A DNA stretch of 64,000 nt from Chitinophaga rhizosphaerae (GTDB lineage Bacteria > Bacteroidota > Bacteroidia > Chitinophagales > Chitinophagaceae): assembly GCF_003958645.1 (NCBI RefSeq), contig NZ_RXLO01000014.1, positions 32,933 through 96,932 on the forward strand, read 5' to 3'. This document shows positions 7,927 through 15,716 of this stretch, piece by piece (the stretch's first letter is position 1; every line of letters begins with the position of its first letter). The notes beneath the pieces are model-generated. The model saw nothing but the letters and a program-made list of their open reading frames with translations, searched no databases and was not told the DNA's origin. The translations under genes and the position numbers were made by a program.

Positions 7927-9212
7927 TATGCAGGTTTTTGGGCTGTGGGCGCCGTTTTACGGGCATACCAGATCAGTGCGGCGCCGCCGATCACCAGCAA
8001 ACTGGAAATCAGCTCCGCCTGCGTGGGATGGAAGCCGAAAATGTCGTATTTGGTGTTGACGCGGATCTTTTCCACGAAAAACCTTTCCAGTCCGTTGAGA
8101 ATGAGATAGATACCGAAGATTACGCCGGGCGTGGTCACCTTCCTGCGGATGCCCATGAGCACGAGGAAGAACGCGCCGCAGACGATGATCTCGTATAACG
8201 GTGTCGGGAACACGCCAACCGGCAGCGCGCTGCAGTACTCCCCTTCGCAACCGGGCAGGCGAACGCCGTCGTTCACTACGTTGTGGGGATAATTATACGC
8301 CACGAACCAGTCGGGCAGGAAGCCCAGCGCCGCGGGTTTCGGGTAATATTTATGGGGTACGTGCTCGATGGAGCCGAAGTGCCGGGAGAAATATTCGGTT
8401 TCGCGCGCCATCACCTGCTGGTATTGCGCAGGCGCCACCTGTTCGATCTGGCCGGCGGCATTGGTAATATAGGCGCTGTTGTTGATGCCCCAGTCACCGT
8501 CTCCGGAAAACTGGCAACCCATCCGCCCGATCGCGTAGGCGAGCATGAGGGCGGGCCCGGCACTGTCTACCAGGTGTTTCCAGTTGATCTGTTTTTTAGC
8601 GGCGTAGCGGATGATGACGTAAGCCGCCACGATGAGCCCCCCGTAGAAGGTGAGCCCGCTGGCGGAAAACAGCGATCCCCAGGGATCGGCGGCGAATTCG
8701 CTCCAGTTTTCCAGGTTGTGGAAGATCTTGGCGCCGATGAGGCCGGCCACCGCCGCCTGGATGGTGAAGTCGGGAACGCGCTGGTGCGGCCAGACTTTCA
8801 CTTTTACCTGCCGCGGTGTGGGCAGGGCCTTTTTCTTCTTCGTATAATATTTATAATACGCCATCCCGGCGGCTACGAGAAGCCCCCCGACGAGACTGCC
8901 CTGGACAGACAGAAAGTATTCGCGGAAATCGCCCGTGGCATTGAATACCCCCAGCAACTTGTATCCCAGGATAAAGCCGATGACCGCGCTGACCAACAAA
9001 TCACCGGCGGAAGCCGGCTTACCATCGGTGATCGTTTCATCCACCGGGTGAAGCAACCCGAGCCTTTCGCGCCTGCGAAGCTCGGTTGTCAATACATAAG
9101 CAGCGGCCAGGAAAGCCAACGCAACGAAAAATCCGAATGTCTGTACTACTTTAAGCCAGGACCATTCGATACCGAAAAGGTCCCTGAACGCGTAATATAA
9201 GTTAGGATACAT
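7926..9212 (-). CDS. Lgt-like prolipoprotein diacylglyceryl transferase family protein
   Basis: 428 residues with about 7-8 membrane segments. It has the family landmarks: a GGL motif (LTFYGGLIVA), a signature-like IGRMGCQFSGDGDWG, FPTPLYE, and RFFVEKIRVN near the C-terminus. It is longer than ordinary Lgt (about 270-300 aa), with an extra periplasmic loop of about 80 residues after the signature. Compared with E. coli Lgt as I recall it, the His of FHGGL is Tyr here and the RxGNF motif reads RMGCQF, so catalytic positions appear changed. It may be a diverged paralogue and not the essential Lgt. Coupled to the hemerythrin gene. Confidence 0.8.
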   Translation of the reverse strand: MYPNLYYAFRDLFGIEWSWLKVVQTFGFFVALAFLAAAYVLTTELRRRERLGLLHPVDETITDGKPASAGDLLVSAVIGFILGYKLLGVFNATGDFREYFLSVQGSLVGGLLVAAGMAYYKYYTKKKKALPTPRQVKVKVWPHQRVPDFTIQAAVAGLIGAKIFHNLENWSEFAADPWGSLFSASGLTFYGGLIVAAYVIIRYAAKKQINWKHLVDSAGPALMLAYAIGRMGCQFSGDGDWGINNSAYITNAAGQIEQVAPAQYQQVMARETEYFSRHFGSIEHVPHKYYPKPAALGFLPDWFVAYNYPHNVVNDGVRLPGCEGEYCSALPVGVFPTPLYEIIVCGAFFLVLMGIRRKVTTPGVIFGIYLILNGLERFFVEKIRVNTKYDIFGFHPTQAELISSLLVIGGAALIWYARKTAPTAQKPA

Positions 9213-9355
9213 AGGCGAAAAAAAATGGTGATCTGAATTTTCCTATGAACAAAGCCGAATCAGTCAGTCGGAAAATCAAACCACCAAGTTACATTGCAAA
9301 TATGAATTTCCCATTAACCGGCGTAAAAAACCATGTAACGGGAAGCAACAAACGA

Positions 9356-9769
9356 TTAGCAGTACTCGTCAAAAGCAGCCACCAGGTTGGTTGCGATCAT
9401 TTGGGCGGAACGGCCCTCGATCATGTGGCGCTCAATGAAGTGTACGAGCTGGCCGTCTTTGAAAAGCGCGATGGAAGGCGAAGACGGAGGGTAAGGCAGC
9501 AGGTGCGTGCGGATCTGCTGAACCGCGGCGCTGTCGAACCCGGCGAAGGAGGTCGTCAACCTGTCCGGTTTCTTTTCGCTGGCGGCAACGGCCATCAGTA
9601 CACCCGGACGGGCGGTTCCGGCGGAGCATCCGCAAACGGAATTGATCACCACCAGGGTGGTGCCTTCCTGTTTCAACGTTTCTTCTACTTTCTCGGGAGA
9701 AAGCATTTCCTGAAATCCATTATCTGTTAATTCTGCCTTCATCGGCATCACGAGTTCCGCAGGGTACAT
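9356..9769 (-). CDS. Bacilliredoxin-family protein (BrxA/BrxB-like)
   Basis: 137 residues. The CGC motif at Cys46-Gly-Cys48 in VVINSVCGCSAGTARP, the start MYPAELVMPMKAEL, and the length match the YphP/bacilliredoxin family, which removes bacillithiol from oxidised proteins or acts as a weak disulfide isomerase. A thioredoxin fold is expected. It is a single gene, divergent from hsp20; 143 bases separate it from the Lgt-like gene. Whether this organism makes bacillithiol cannot be judged from the window. Confidence 0.9.
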   Translation of the reverse strand: MYPAELVMPMKAELTDNGFQEMLSPEKVEETLKQEGTTLVVINSVCGCSAGTARPGVLMAVAASEKKPDRLTTSFAGFDSAAVQQIRTHLLPYPPSSPSIALFKDGQLVHFIERHMIEGRSAQMIATNLVAAFDEYC

Positions 9770-9830
9770 ATATTTTAGTTTTGTACAAAGGTAATAATAT
9801 ATCGAGATACTTCAATTAGTTCATGATTTT

Positions 9831-9876
9831 TGTCATTTTGTCCGGAAACCATACAGTAATTTGACATTTTGTCCGT
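9831..9876 (+). promoter_or_regulatory. Tandem 15-base motif upstream of hsp20
   Basis: Two near-identical copies, TGTCATTTTGTCCGG at 9831-9845 and TGACATTTTGTCCGT at 9862-9876, lie in the same orientation 31 bases apart (about three helical turns), 116-161 bases before the hsp20 ATG. A related TGTCATTTTCTGGCG sits upstream of groES at 46543-46557. This suggests a shared heat-shock control site (inference). Confidence 0.5.
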
Positions 9877-9991
9877 AAAATCCGCCAAAAACTGGCTTTT
9901 TAACCGATTTCCGGCATTGGTATCCGATTTGATCTGTAGGAAGCGTAACCGTAAAAACAAAAATGGTTTAACGCATAAAAAGATAATCAGT

Positions 9992-10432
9992 ATGACACTC
10001 GTAAAATTCAATCAGCCCGCCAAATCCTTCCATGGTCTCGTAGACGAACTGTTTAATGGTAAATTCCTGAACAGGGACTTCGCTACCTCCGATTTCTACG
10101 GCGCCTCTTACGCCCCGGTGAACATCTCCGAAACGAAAGACGGCTATTCTTTGGAAATCGTAGCGCCCGGCTTCGCCAAGGAAGACTTGAAAATCAAGGT
10201 CGACGGTCCTACGCTGACGATCAGTGCCGAAAAGAAAGCCGAAACCAAAGACGAAAACGAGAAACATCTTCGCCGCGAGTTCAACTTCCGCTCCTTCTCC
10301 CGCTCTTTTACGCTGGACGAAAAAGTGGATGCTTCCAAAATCAACGCGAAATACGATAACGGCGTCCTGCACCTGACCCTGCCCAAGAAAGAGGCCGCGC
10401 AGGAAACCGTAAAAGAAATTATAGTTGCATAA
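9992..10432 (+). CDS. Small heat-shock protein Hsp20 / alpha-crystallin family
   Basis: 146 residues. The alpha-crystallin domain covers about residues 40-135: PVNISETKDGYSLEIVAPGFAKEDLKIKVDG, the GVLHLTLPKKEA strand and a C-terminal extension ending EIIVA that resembles the I-x-I anchor. It acts as an ATP-independent holdase in the cytoplasm. I chose ATG 9992; the frame is open to 9869 but the added residues look non-coding and would cover the putative control motifs. A terminator follows. Confidence 0.93.
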   Translation: MTLVKFNQPAKSFHGLVDELFNGKFLNRDFATSDFYGASYAPVNISETKDGYSLEIVAPGFAKEDLKIKVDGPTLTISAEKKAETKDENEKHLRREFNFRSFSRSFTLDEKVDASKINAKYDNGVLHLTLPKKEAAQETVKEIIVA

Positions 10433-10494
10433 GGGTTAGGAATAGTTGCGATTTGTTGTGATTTGAATTCATAATACAAATACAACAGTAAAGA

Positions 10495-10527
10495 GGGCCG
10501 CCTTGTCTAAGGCGGCCCTTCGTTTTT
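10495..10527 (+). terminator. Rho-independent terminator of hsp20
   Basis: A 10-bp stem (GGGCCGCCTT / AAGGCGGCCC), loop GTCT, then TCG and five T. It lies 62 bases after the hsp20 stop. Confidence 0.85.
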
Positions 10528-10620
10528 CAACGGCCGCGAATCTCCCACAAAAGTTCCATTCCACGGCACGGAAATCCTACTACCTTGTGTATGAGCTATT
10601 TATTGGAATATCCCCTTTTT

Positions 10621-11454
10621 ATGTCAGCAAATACGAGCAGCAAACCAACTTTGTATTCTGCCATTTACAACGCTGTGTGCGGAATGGTCACGGGAAAGCT
10701 TATACGCCAATCGGCCTGCGCCCGGGAACATGCGCGCATCTCGATGGTTTTCGATTATATTTTCTTCTACACCCTGATGCTGCTGCCCATTATGGCGGCA
10801 CTGGCGTTTCTGCAAGATATACCCAATCTCATCATCACTACCTCGTTCCTTCTCGCGTTCCTGTTCTGCGGAGGGCTCATGTATTCCGGGGCGCCATATA
10901 CCATGGTAGGCATCATGGCAGCGTTGAGCACCCTGCTTATTCCCATGGCCTGCTCGTTCATGAACGATATGGACCTATCCCCCATTTATGCTATTCCCTG
11001 GCTCATGGCCTGCATGCTCGGATATTTCATTCTGCCCCTGCGCGCTTCGCTGTCGATCATGGCGGTACTTTTTGCATACCTGGGGGTGGTAGCCTGGATG
11101 AAGCTGGACAATTTCCGCATCAGCTTCCCGCCTACCTACTCGGCGCTGGACCGCTACATCGCCACGCCGTTCCTTATGCTGGGGTACCTGCTGATCATCC
11201 TGCGGGTATGGGGCGTGTATTTCCGGAACATTTTCCGCCTGGAGCGGGAGCAGACGCTGCAGAAGCAACAGGAGTTTTCAGCGCTGGTGAACCAGAACCT
11301 CATCAAGCAGTTCCTACTGGTGAAGGGACTGAGCCGTTCGGGAAAGATCGATTTCATGGAAGGGAACACCGATTTGGTGGACGCACGTTTCAGCGAGATC
11401 GAGAAACAGTGCGAATCCGCTATCCAGTACCTCGACCAGCAGCCGGAAGTCTGA
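10621..11454 (+). CDS. Six-TM sensor-like membrane protein without kinase domain
   Basis: 277 residues. About six hydrophobic segments occupy residues 45-205, followed by a basic, helical cytoplasmic tail (RLEREQTLQKQQEFSALVNQ ... RFSEIEKQCESAIQYLDQ). The layout resembles the membrane input half of Bacteroidota sensor kinases, but no H-box histidine or ATPase domain follows; the gene simply ends. I do not recognise a named family. Starts at 10591 (ATG) or 10585 (TTG) are possible; 10621 is preferred because TACCTTG just before 10591 looks like part of a promoter. It ends tail to tail with the NTF2-like gene. Confidence 0.7.
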   Translation: MSANTSSKPTLYSAIYNAVCGMVTGKLIRQSACAREHARISMVFDYIFFYTLMLLPIMAALAFLQDIPNLIITTSFLLAFLFCGGLMYSGAPYTMVGIMAALSTLLIPMACSFMNDMDLSPIYAIPWLMACMLGYFILPLRASLSIMAVLFAYLGVVAWMKLDNFRISFPPTYSALDRYIATPFLMLGYLLIILRVWGVYFRNIFRLEREQTLQKQQEFSALVNQNLIKQFLLVKGLSRSGKIDFMEGNTDLVDARFSEIEKQCESAIQYLDQQPEV

Positions 11455-11943
11455 TCAGGGACAGTTTTCCTTCCGGCGGGTATCTACCAGGTAAAGGATC
11501 TTCCATCCGCCGGCGGATTTATACAACTGGAAGCTGTTCACCCCGCAATGACTGAACTTTTCGCCCAGGTAAAACCTGTAGGGCGTCCAGACGCTGGCCA
11601 CCGGCCCATCCACCAATACCTGCCCGAACTCGATCCGCTCATCCCACACGTCCGTGTGAGGCTTACCTACAGCTGTTATGAAATCCTGCGCAGGCATCAC
11701 ATGCACCTTTACCTCCCCTGTTTTAGACGTTGCAACGGACTGCAAGACCGCCGTTTGGTGAAACACAGCCTTTACCAACGCGCTGTCGCCCAGCTTCATT
11801 CCTTCAAACAGTTGCCTGACAACGCTTTTCACAGCTTCGGCCTCTGAATCCTGCGCGGAGGCTCGAAAAGAACATATTAACAAAATTATCAAGGGGAGAA
11901 TTCGCCGAATCGATATGGGGTTGTTTTTTGATAGTTGACACAT
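11455..11943 (-). CDS. Secreted NTF2-like (SnoaL/DUF4440-type) protein
   Basis: 162 residues with a signal peptide (about 1-31, ending RASAQ) and one NTF2-like alpha+beta cone. Typical elements: EAVKSVVRQLFEGMKLGDSA at the N-terminus and GVNSFQLYKSAGGWKILYLVDTR at the C-terminus, the usual 'F.l.r.dggWkI..v...R' ending of the superfamily. The family includes small enzymes and ligand-binding proteins; no specific function is visible. The stop codon abuts that of the convergent membrane protein gene with no spacer. Confidence 0.75.
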   Translation of the reverse strand: MCQLSKNNPISIRRILPLIILLICSFRASAQDSEAEAVKSVVRQLFEGMKLGDSALVKAVFHQTAVLQSVATSKTGEVKVHVMPAQDFITAVGKPHTDVWDERIEFGQVLVDGPVASVWTPYRFYLGEKFSHCGVNSFQLYKSAGGWKILYLVDTRRKENCP

Positions 11944-12017
11944 GTATTTTGAGGTTTTAAGAACGGCTGTAACGAAAAAATTGTAAAAAAGTTGTTAAAA
12001 GATACAACTAAGTGGTA

Positions 12018-12048
12018 TTTGCGGCAGAAAGAACGGTTCCTATTTTTG
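12018..12048 (+). promoter_or_regulatory. Promoter of an orphan transcript (TTTG-N19-TATTTTTG)
   Basis: TTTG at 12018-12021 and TATTTTTG at 12041-12048 match the Bacteroidota -33 and -7 boxes exactly, with a 19-base spacer. No protein-coding gene of normal size follows; a terminator does, about 150 bases on. Confidence 0.65.
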
Positions 12049-12053
12049 ATAAT

Positions 12054-12226
12054 AGTGAATCCATCATAACCTATTGCCTCTATACTGAAATGTTCCAATT
12101 CCCGCATACCTTGAAATGTCCCTTTTACCTTATGCCATGAATATTCCAATTCATCCCTAACGCTATGAATGTTGGATCAATCTATCCTATGAAATTATAG
12201 GCTCTCCTGCTGGAGAGCCTATTTTT
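12054..12226 (+). ncRNA. Candidate small RNA, about 170 nt
   Basis: Bounded by a consensus promoter (start site expected near 12054) and a strong terminator ending near 12226. The region holds no ORF longer than 16 codons. It has three short frames (12090-12140, 12137-12160, 12165-12200) and a repeated TTCCAATTC (near 12092 and 12144). I do not recognise it as a known RNA family; it could instead be a leader or encode micro-peptides. The evidence is structural only. Confidence 0.45.
12197..12226 (+). terminator. Rho-independent terminator of the candidate small RNA
   Basis: A perfect 11-bp stem (ATAGGCTCTCC / GGAGAGCCTAT), loop TGCT, then five T. No plus-strand gene precedes it within 700 bases, which is what points to an RNA transcript. 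Confidence 0.85.
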
Positions 12227-12353
12227 ATGGTGTTATCCGTATTAACGAAAGGCGGAAAGAGCGGCTATCGGTTATTTAAATTACGAACCGGATACGGCTT
12301 GACCGGGCCAAAAATGGACGAGCGGTCGAATTCCGGGGAGGGTATAAAAAACG

Positions 12354-12379
12354 AAACCCCTCGGAGAACCGAGGGGTTT
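12354..12379 (-). terminator. Rho-independent terminator of the arginine decarboxylase gene
   Basis: A perfect 11-bp stem (AAACCCCTCGG / CCGAGGGGTTT) with a 4-base loop. On the minus strand a T-rich run with six consecutive T follows. It lies 26 bases after the speA stop. Confidence 0.85.
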
Positions 12380-12404
12380 TTAAGTGGATTACTAACCCAT
12401 ATTT

Positions 12405-13805
12405 TTAATAACCCAAAATTTTCAGCATGCTTTGAGCGGTTTGCTCTTTCGCGTATAGCCAATCTTTTAATTGTCCGTTTTTGTCGTACCCTACGATCAC
12501 GTGCTTGGGGGACGGGATGAGGCAGTGCTTGATGCCGCCGTATCCGCTCAGCTGGTCCTGGTACGCCCCGGTATGAAAGAAACCGATGTACAGGGGTTCG
12601 GGCCCGCCGGTGAGCTTCGGGAGGAACACGGCATTGATGTGTTCTTCCGAAGTGTAAAAGTCGTACCCGTCGCAGGTCAGCCCACCGAGGTGCACTTCCT
12701 GGTACTCCTGGTCCCATTTGTTAATGGGTAGCATAAGGAACTTCTCCCCGATGCCCCAGGTGTCTGGCAGTGTCGTAATGAAAGAGCTGTCGATCATGTA
12801 CCAGGCTTCACGGTCGTTCTGCATTTTCTCGCCAAGCACGGAGTAGATCACCGCGCCGCTTTCGCCTACCGTGAAGGAACCGAATTCCGTGTAGATGTCC
12901 GGTACCGGTACTTTATTCTTTTTGCAAACGCTCTTGATGTTGGCTACGATTTCGTTTACGATGTAAGCGTAATCATAGTCGAACCCGAGGGAGTGCTTGA
13001 TCGGGAAGCCGCCGCCGAGGTTGATGCTTTCCAGTTCCGGACAGATCTTCTTCAGCTGGCAATAGAGGTTCAACACTTTGTTGAACTGGCTCCAATAGAA
13101 TATATCGTCTTTGATGCCCTTGTTCATAAAGAAGTGGAGCATCTTCAGTTCGAACTTCGGATTTCCCTTCAGCTTGTCCACGTAATATTCGAGGATGTCG
13201 CTTTTGGCGATGCCGAGGCGGGAGGTGTAAAAATCAAAGGTGGGCTCTTCCTCGGCGGCGATGCGGATACCCAGTTTAACGGGATCCTTGGTACGCACGA
13301 ATTTGGAATAATCCTCCAGTTCCTCCTTATTGTCGAGCACCGGGATCACGTTTTTGAAACCGGAGTTGATCAGCTTGGCGATGGCCCGGGTATAGGTCTT
13401 TGTTTTATACCCGTTGCAGATCACGAAGGTTTCCTTGTTGATCTTCTTACGTTCATAGAGCTTGTTAATAATATCTATGTCGTAAGCGAACGACGTTTCG
13501 ATGTGGACGTTCTGCCGGAGCACCTCGTCCATGATGAACGAAAAGTGAGAACTTTTGGTACAGTAGCAATAGTAATAATTGCCATCATACTTGTTCTTCT
13601 TGATCGCATCCTGGAACATCTTCTTCGCCCTGCTTACCTGCATCCCGATCTTGGGAAGATAGGTCAGTTTGAAGGGGGTGCCATATTTATCGATCAGCGC
13701 CCGCATATCCAGCCCGTTAAAAAACAGGTTATTCTCCTTCACATCGAATCCTTCCTGCGGGAACTCGAAGGTCTGGTTAACCAGGTCCGTGTAGGTGTTG
13801 TTCAT
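12405..13805 (-). CDS. speA: Arginine decarboxylase, alanine-racemase-fold type
   Basis: 466 residues of the fold-III PLP decarboxylase family. The N-terminal barrel starts with YGTPFKLTYLPKIGMQVSRAK and has YYYCYCTKSSHFSFIMDEVL, where the Lys of TKSSH is in the place of the PLP-binding lysine. Further on are IETSFAYDIDII, NLGGGFPIKH (phosphate-binding glycines) and the C-terminal beta domain with HTGAYQDQLSG. The Bacteroidota-type enzyme converts arginine to agmatine for polyamine synthesis in the cytoplasm. Specificity for arginine over diaminopimelate or ornithine is inferred from overall similarity. A possible promoter (TAGATTTG on the minus strand, 13914-13921) lies about 110 bases upstream. 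Confidence 0.85.
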   Translation of the reverse strand: MNNTYTDLVNQTFEFPQEGFDVKENNLFFNGLDMRALIDKYGTPFKLTYLPKIGMQVSRAKKMFQDAIKKNKYDGNYYYCYCTKSSHFSFIMDEVLRQNVHIETSFAYDIDIINKLYERKKINKETFVICNGYKTKTYTRAIAKLINSGFKNVIPVLDNKEELEDYSKFVRTKDPVKLGIRIAAEEEPTFDFYTSRLGIAKSDILEYYVDKLKGNPKFELKMLHFFMNKGIKDDIFYWSQFNKVLNLYCQLKKICPELESINLGGGFPIKHSLGFDYDYAYIVNEIVANIKSVCKKNKVPVPDIYTEFGSFTVGESGAVIYSVLGEKMQNDREAWYMIDSSFITTLPDTWGIGEKFLMLPINKWDQEYQEVHLGGLTCDGYDFYTSEEHINAVFLPKLTGGPEPLYIGFFHTGAYQDQLSGYGGIKHCLIPSPKHVIVGYDKNGQLKDWLYAKEQTAQSMLKILGY

Positions 13806-13913
13806 TTAAATCTGTGAATGAATTTCTAAGGTCAAAAAATTATTACACACTAAATGAGCTGGAAACTTCTGGTTTATACACCTACGTAAGTCGTTCCCCA
13901 GCAAAATCGGATG

Positions 13914-13947
13914 CAAATCTACTATTTTGTTCCAATGGATTCCCAAA
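13914..13947 (-). promoter_or_regulatory. Possible speA promoter
   Basis: On the minus strand TTTG (13944-13947) and TAGATTTG (13914-13921) are separated by 22 bases, slightly longer than the 19 seen elsewhere in the window. The implied 5' leader is about 100 bases. The rest of 13806-14103 holds no gene that I can see. Confidence 0.4.
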
Positions 13948-14103
13948 AAAATTTCGATCTTTTTTACGAACGGGCAATAACCTTATCAATCAATTATATA
14001 ACAATCACTTACACTATATTACATAAAGTATTTAATTAGGCAAATCCGACTTTTCCGGCACATGCGGCGCCGGGTTGGCATTCCTTTTACAATCCCTTCA
14101 TAA

Positions 14104-14733
14104 TCATTTCAGTAACTCCAACCCCCTTTTTCCTTCACAAAATAACAGATCGAGGATGCTAAGGTTCGGCAGGAAGCCCGTCCTTTCCCCAAAAACCTGG
14201 GTGTATTGGATGGCGTTTTCCGGAACCTGGCCGGGCACCATTTTGTCGCGCAGGTCCAGGATGGCGGTATCATTATTATAGTCCTTCTCGAAAACCTCCG
14301 TCAATTCCACGACGGGTGCAAACCCGAGGGCCCGGTTGGCGAACTCGAAGCAGGCCATGTTCCAGTCGAGCAGATATTCAAATTCCTTTTCATATAACAA
14401 TTCCAGTTCCGGCTCGAAATATTCGAACCAGGGGGAACGGCGGTAAGCGGAAGTCAGGGTTTTCCAATGGAGTTGCTGCCAGGGTTCGAGGTTGGAAATG
14501 CGAACGTCTTTCATGACGGTCCGCTGATTTTTTCCTTTCACGAGCGGAACGCTCAAAAGTATCATTCCGTTGGGCCCGGCGATGTAGCAACGATTGCGAA
14601 AACTGACCTTCTGGTAGTGTTCCATGCGCTCGAAGCGCACTTTTTCGCATTCAATTAAAGTTTTATAGAAGTTTATTGGTGGAAAATATTGACTTTCAAT
14701 GAGTAATATTTCTTTTTCCTGTTGTCCTGCCAT
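14104..14733 (-). CDS. WbqC family protein
   Basis: 209 residues. It begins ILLIESQYFPPINFYKTLIECEKVRFERMEHYQKVSFRNR and continues with the family blocks GMILLSVPLVKG, WQQLHWKTLTSAYRRSPWFEYFEPEL and TEVFGER-like LPNLSILDLLFCEG. WbqC proteins occur in polysaccharide-related clusters, with no settled reaction. It is a single gene here. An ATG at 14769 would add 12 residues of poor family character, so 14733 is preferred. Confidence 0.82.
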   Translation of the reverse strand: MAGQQEKEILLIESQYFPPINFYKTLIECEKVRFERMEHYQKVSFRNRCYIAGPNGMILLSVPLVKGKNQRTVMKDVRISNLEPWQQLHWKTLTSAYRRSPWFEYFEPELELLYEKEFEYLLDWNMACFEFANRALGFAPVVELTEVFEKDYNNDTAILDLRDKMVPGQVPENAIQYTQVFGERTGFLPNLSILDLLFCEGKRGLELLK

Positions 14734-14769
14734 ACTGTCCGTTTTAGTTTTTCCGGTGATGTAATTCAT

Positions 14770-15063
14770 GATGAAACGGGTGGTTACAATTTAATTAAAA
14801 GCGTTCGTTAATGCACTTCAACTTCTTGATTAACAGTTCATAGAATTTAAATACATATGCTATTAATATTAGCAATCGCCCATTTCACGTAAAATGTTAA
14901 AAGTCAACAAAAATACTAAAGATATTAGTCTAAAAAACCGTTGATTTTTGACCGGTTTTATTTAAAGTAAAATTTTAAGTAGACGGGCCGCTCCCAGCCC
15001 GGTTTTTAACTTAATTTTTGGAGGTATTTGTCGTACGTTTGGTGGAAATTTTCAAACGCCGTC
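14770..15063. other. Intergenic, divergent promoters of wbqC and the LEA-type gene
   Basis: An AT-rich spacer. On the plus strand TACGTTTG at 15034-15041 fits the -7 box TAnnTTTG, 23 bases before the lipoprotein ATG. No gene is seen. Confidence 0.4.
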
Positions 15064-15519
15064 ATGAAACAGGTAACCTGGTATTTTATGATCCTTCTCG
15101 TTTGGGGTGGGGTCAGCGCATGTGGAAAAATGAAAGACCTGGAGTTTGTCAGGGTCGCCAGCTTCGATATGGAAAATCTGAGCTTTTCGAAAAGCACGGT
15201 CAAAATCGAACTGGCTTATTACAACCCGAACAATTTTTCGCTCCGGTTAAAAGATGCCGAATTCGACGTTTTTCTGGACGACACGAAAGTGGGCCATTCT
15301 TTACAAGACACCTTAATTGACATTCCGGCGCGCGATACTTTCTATTTTCCGGTGAAGCTCCAGGTCGAAATGGGGAATGTTTTTAAGAACATGCTCGGCG
15401 TTTTGGCGAACAAGGAGGTAACCATTAAAGCCGCCGGAAATTGCAAAGTCGGCAAAAAAGGGGTGTTTCTACCCTTCCCGATCCGGGCCGAAACGAAACA
15501 GAAACTCGACTTTTTCTGA
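15064..15519 (+). CDS. LEA type 2 (WHy-like) lipoprotein
   Basis: 151 residues with a lipoprotein signal (MKQVTWYFMILLVWGGVSAC, lipobox GVSAC). The body is one beta-sandwich of the LEA-2/WHy kind: KSTVKIELAYYNPNNFSLRLKDAEFDVFLDD, followed by IPARDTFYFPVKLQV. It should be attached to the inner or outer membrane facing the periplasm. The role is unknown. ATG 15064 is chosen because it gives a complete lipobox; the frame is open upstream. Confidence 0.8.
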   Translation: MKQVTWYFMILLVWGGVSACGKMKDLEFVRVASFDMENLSFSKSTVKIELAYYNPNNFSLRLKDAEFDVFLDDTKVGHSLQDTLIDIPARDTFYFPVKLQVEMGNVFKNMLGVLANKEVTIKAAGNCKVGKKGVFLPFPIRAETKQKLDFF

Positions 15520-15689
15520 TGGAACAACTGACTTTTTGGGAGCAGCTTTTTTCGTTTTTTGAATCCGCCATCCAATTTTTGGCGACGTGGATTTTTGGGT
15601 TTTGATGCCGGTTTTTCAATTTCCTGCATCCCGGATCCAGTCAATTACAAACGCGATATTACATTTCCACAATTCGAATTACAATAATT

Positions 15690-15716
15690 AAAGCCATCCT
15701 TTCCGGGTGGCTTTTT
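15690..15716 (+). terminator. Rho-independent terminator downstream of the LEA-type gene
   Basis: A 10-bp stem (AAAGCCATCC / GGGTGGCTTT, one U-G pair), loop TTTCC, and five T. It is 170 bases after the lipoprotein stop. Confidence 0.7.

Noticed and set aside
9775..10011. Small minus-strand frame between the bacilliredoxin gene and hsp20.
   Set aside because: It lies across the hsp20 promoter region and repeated motifs, and its hydrophobic start has no family.
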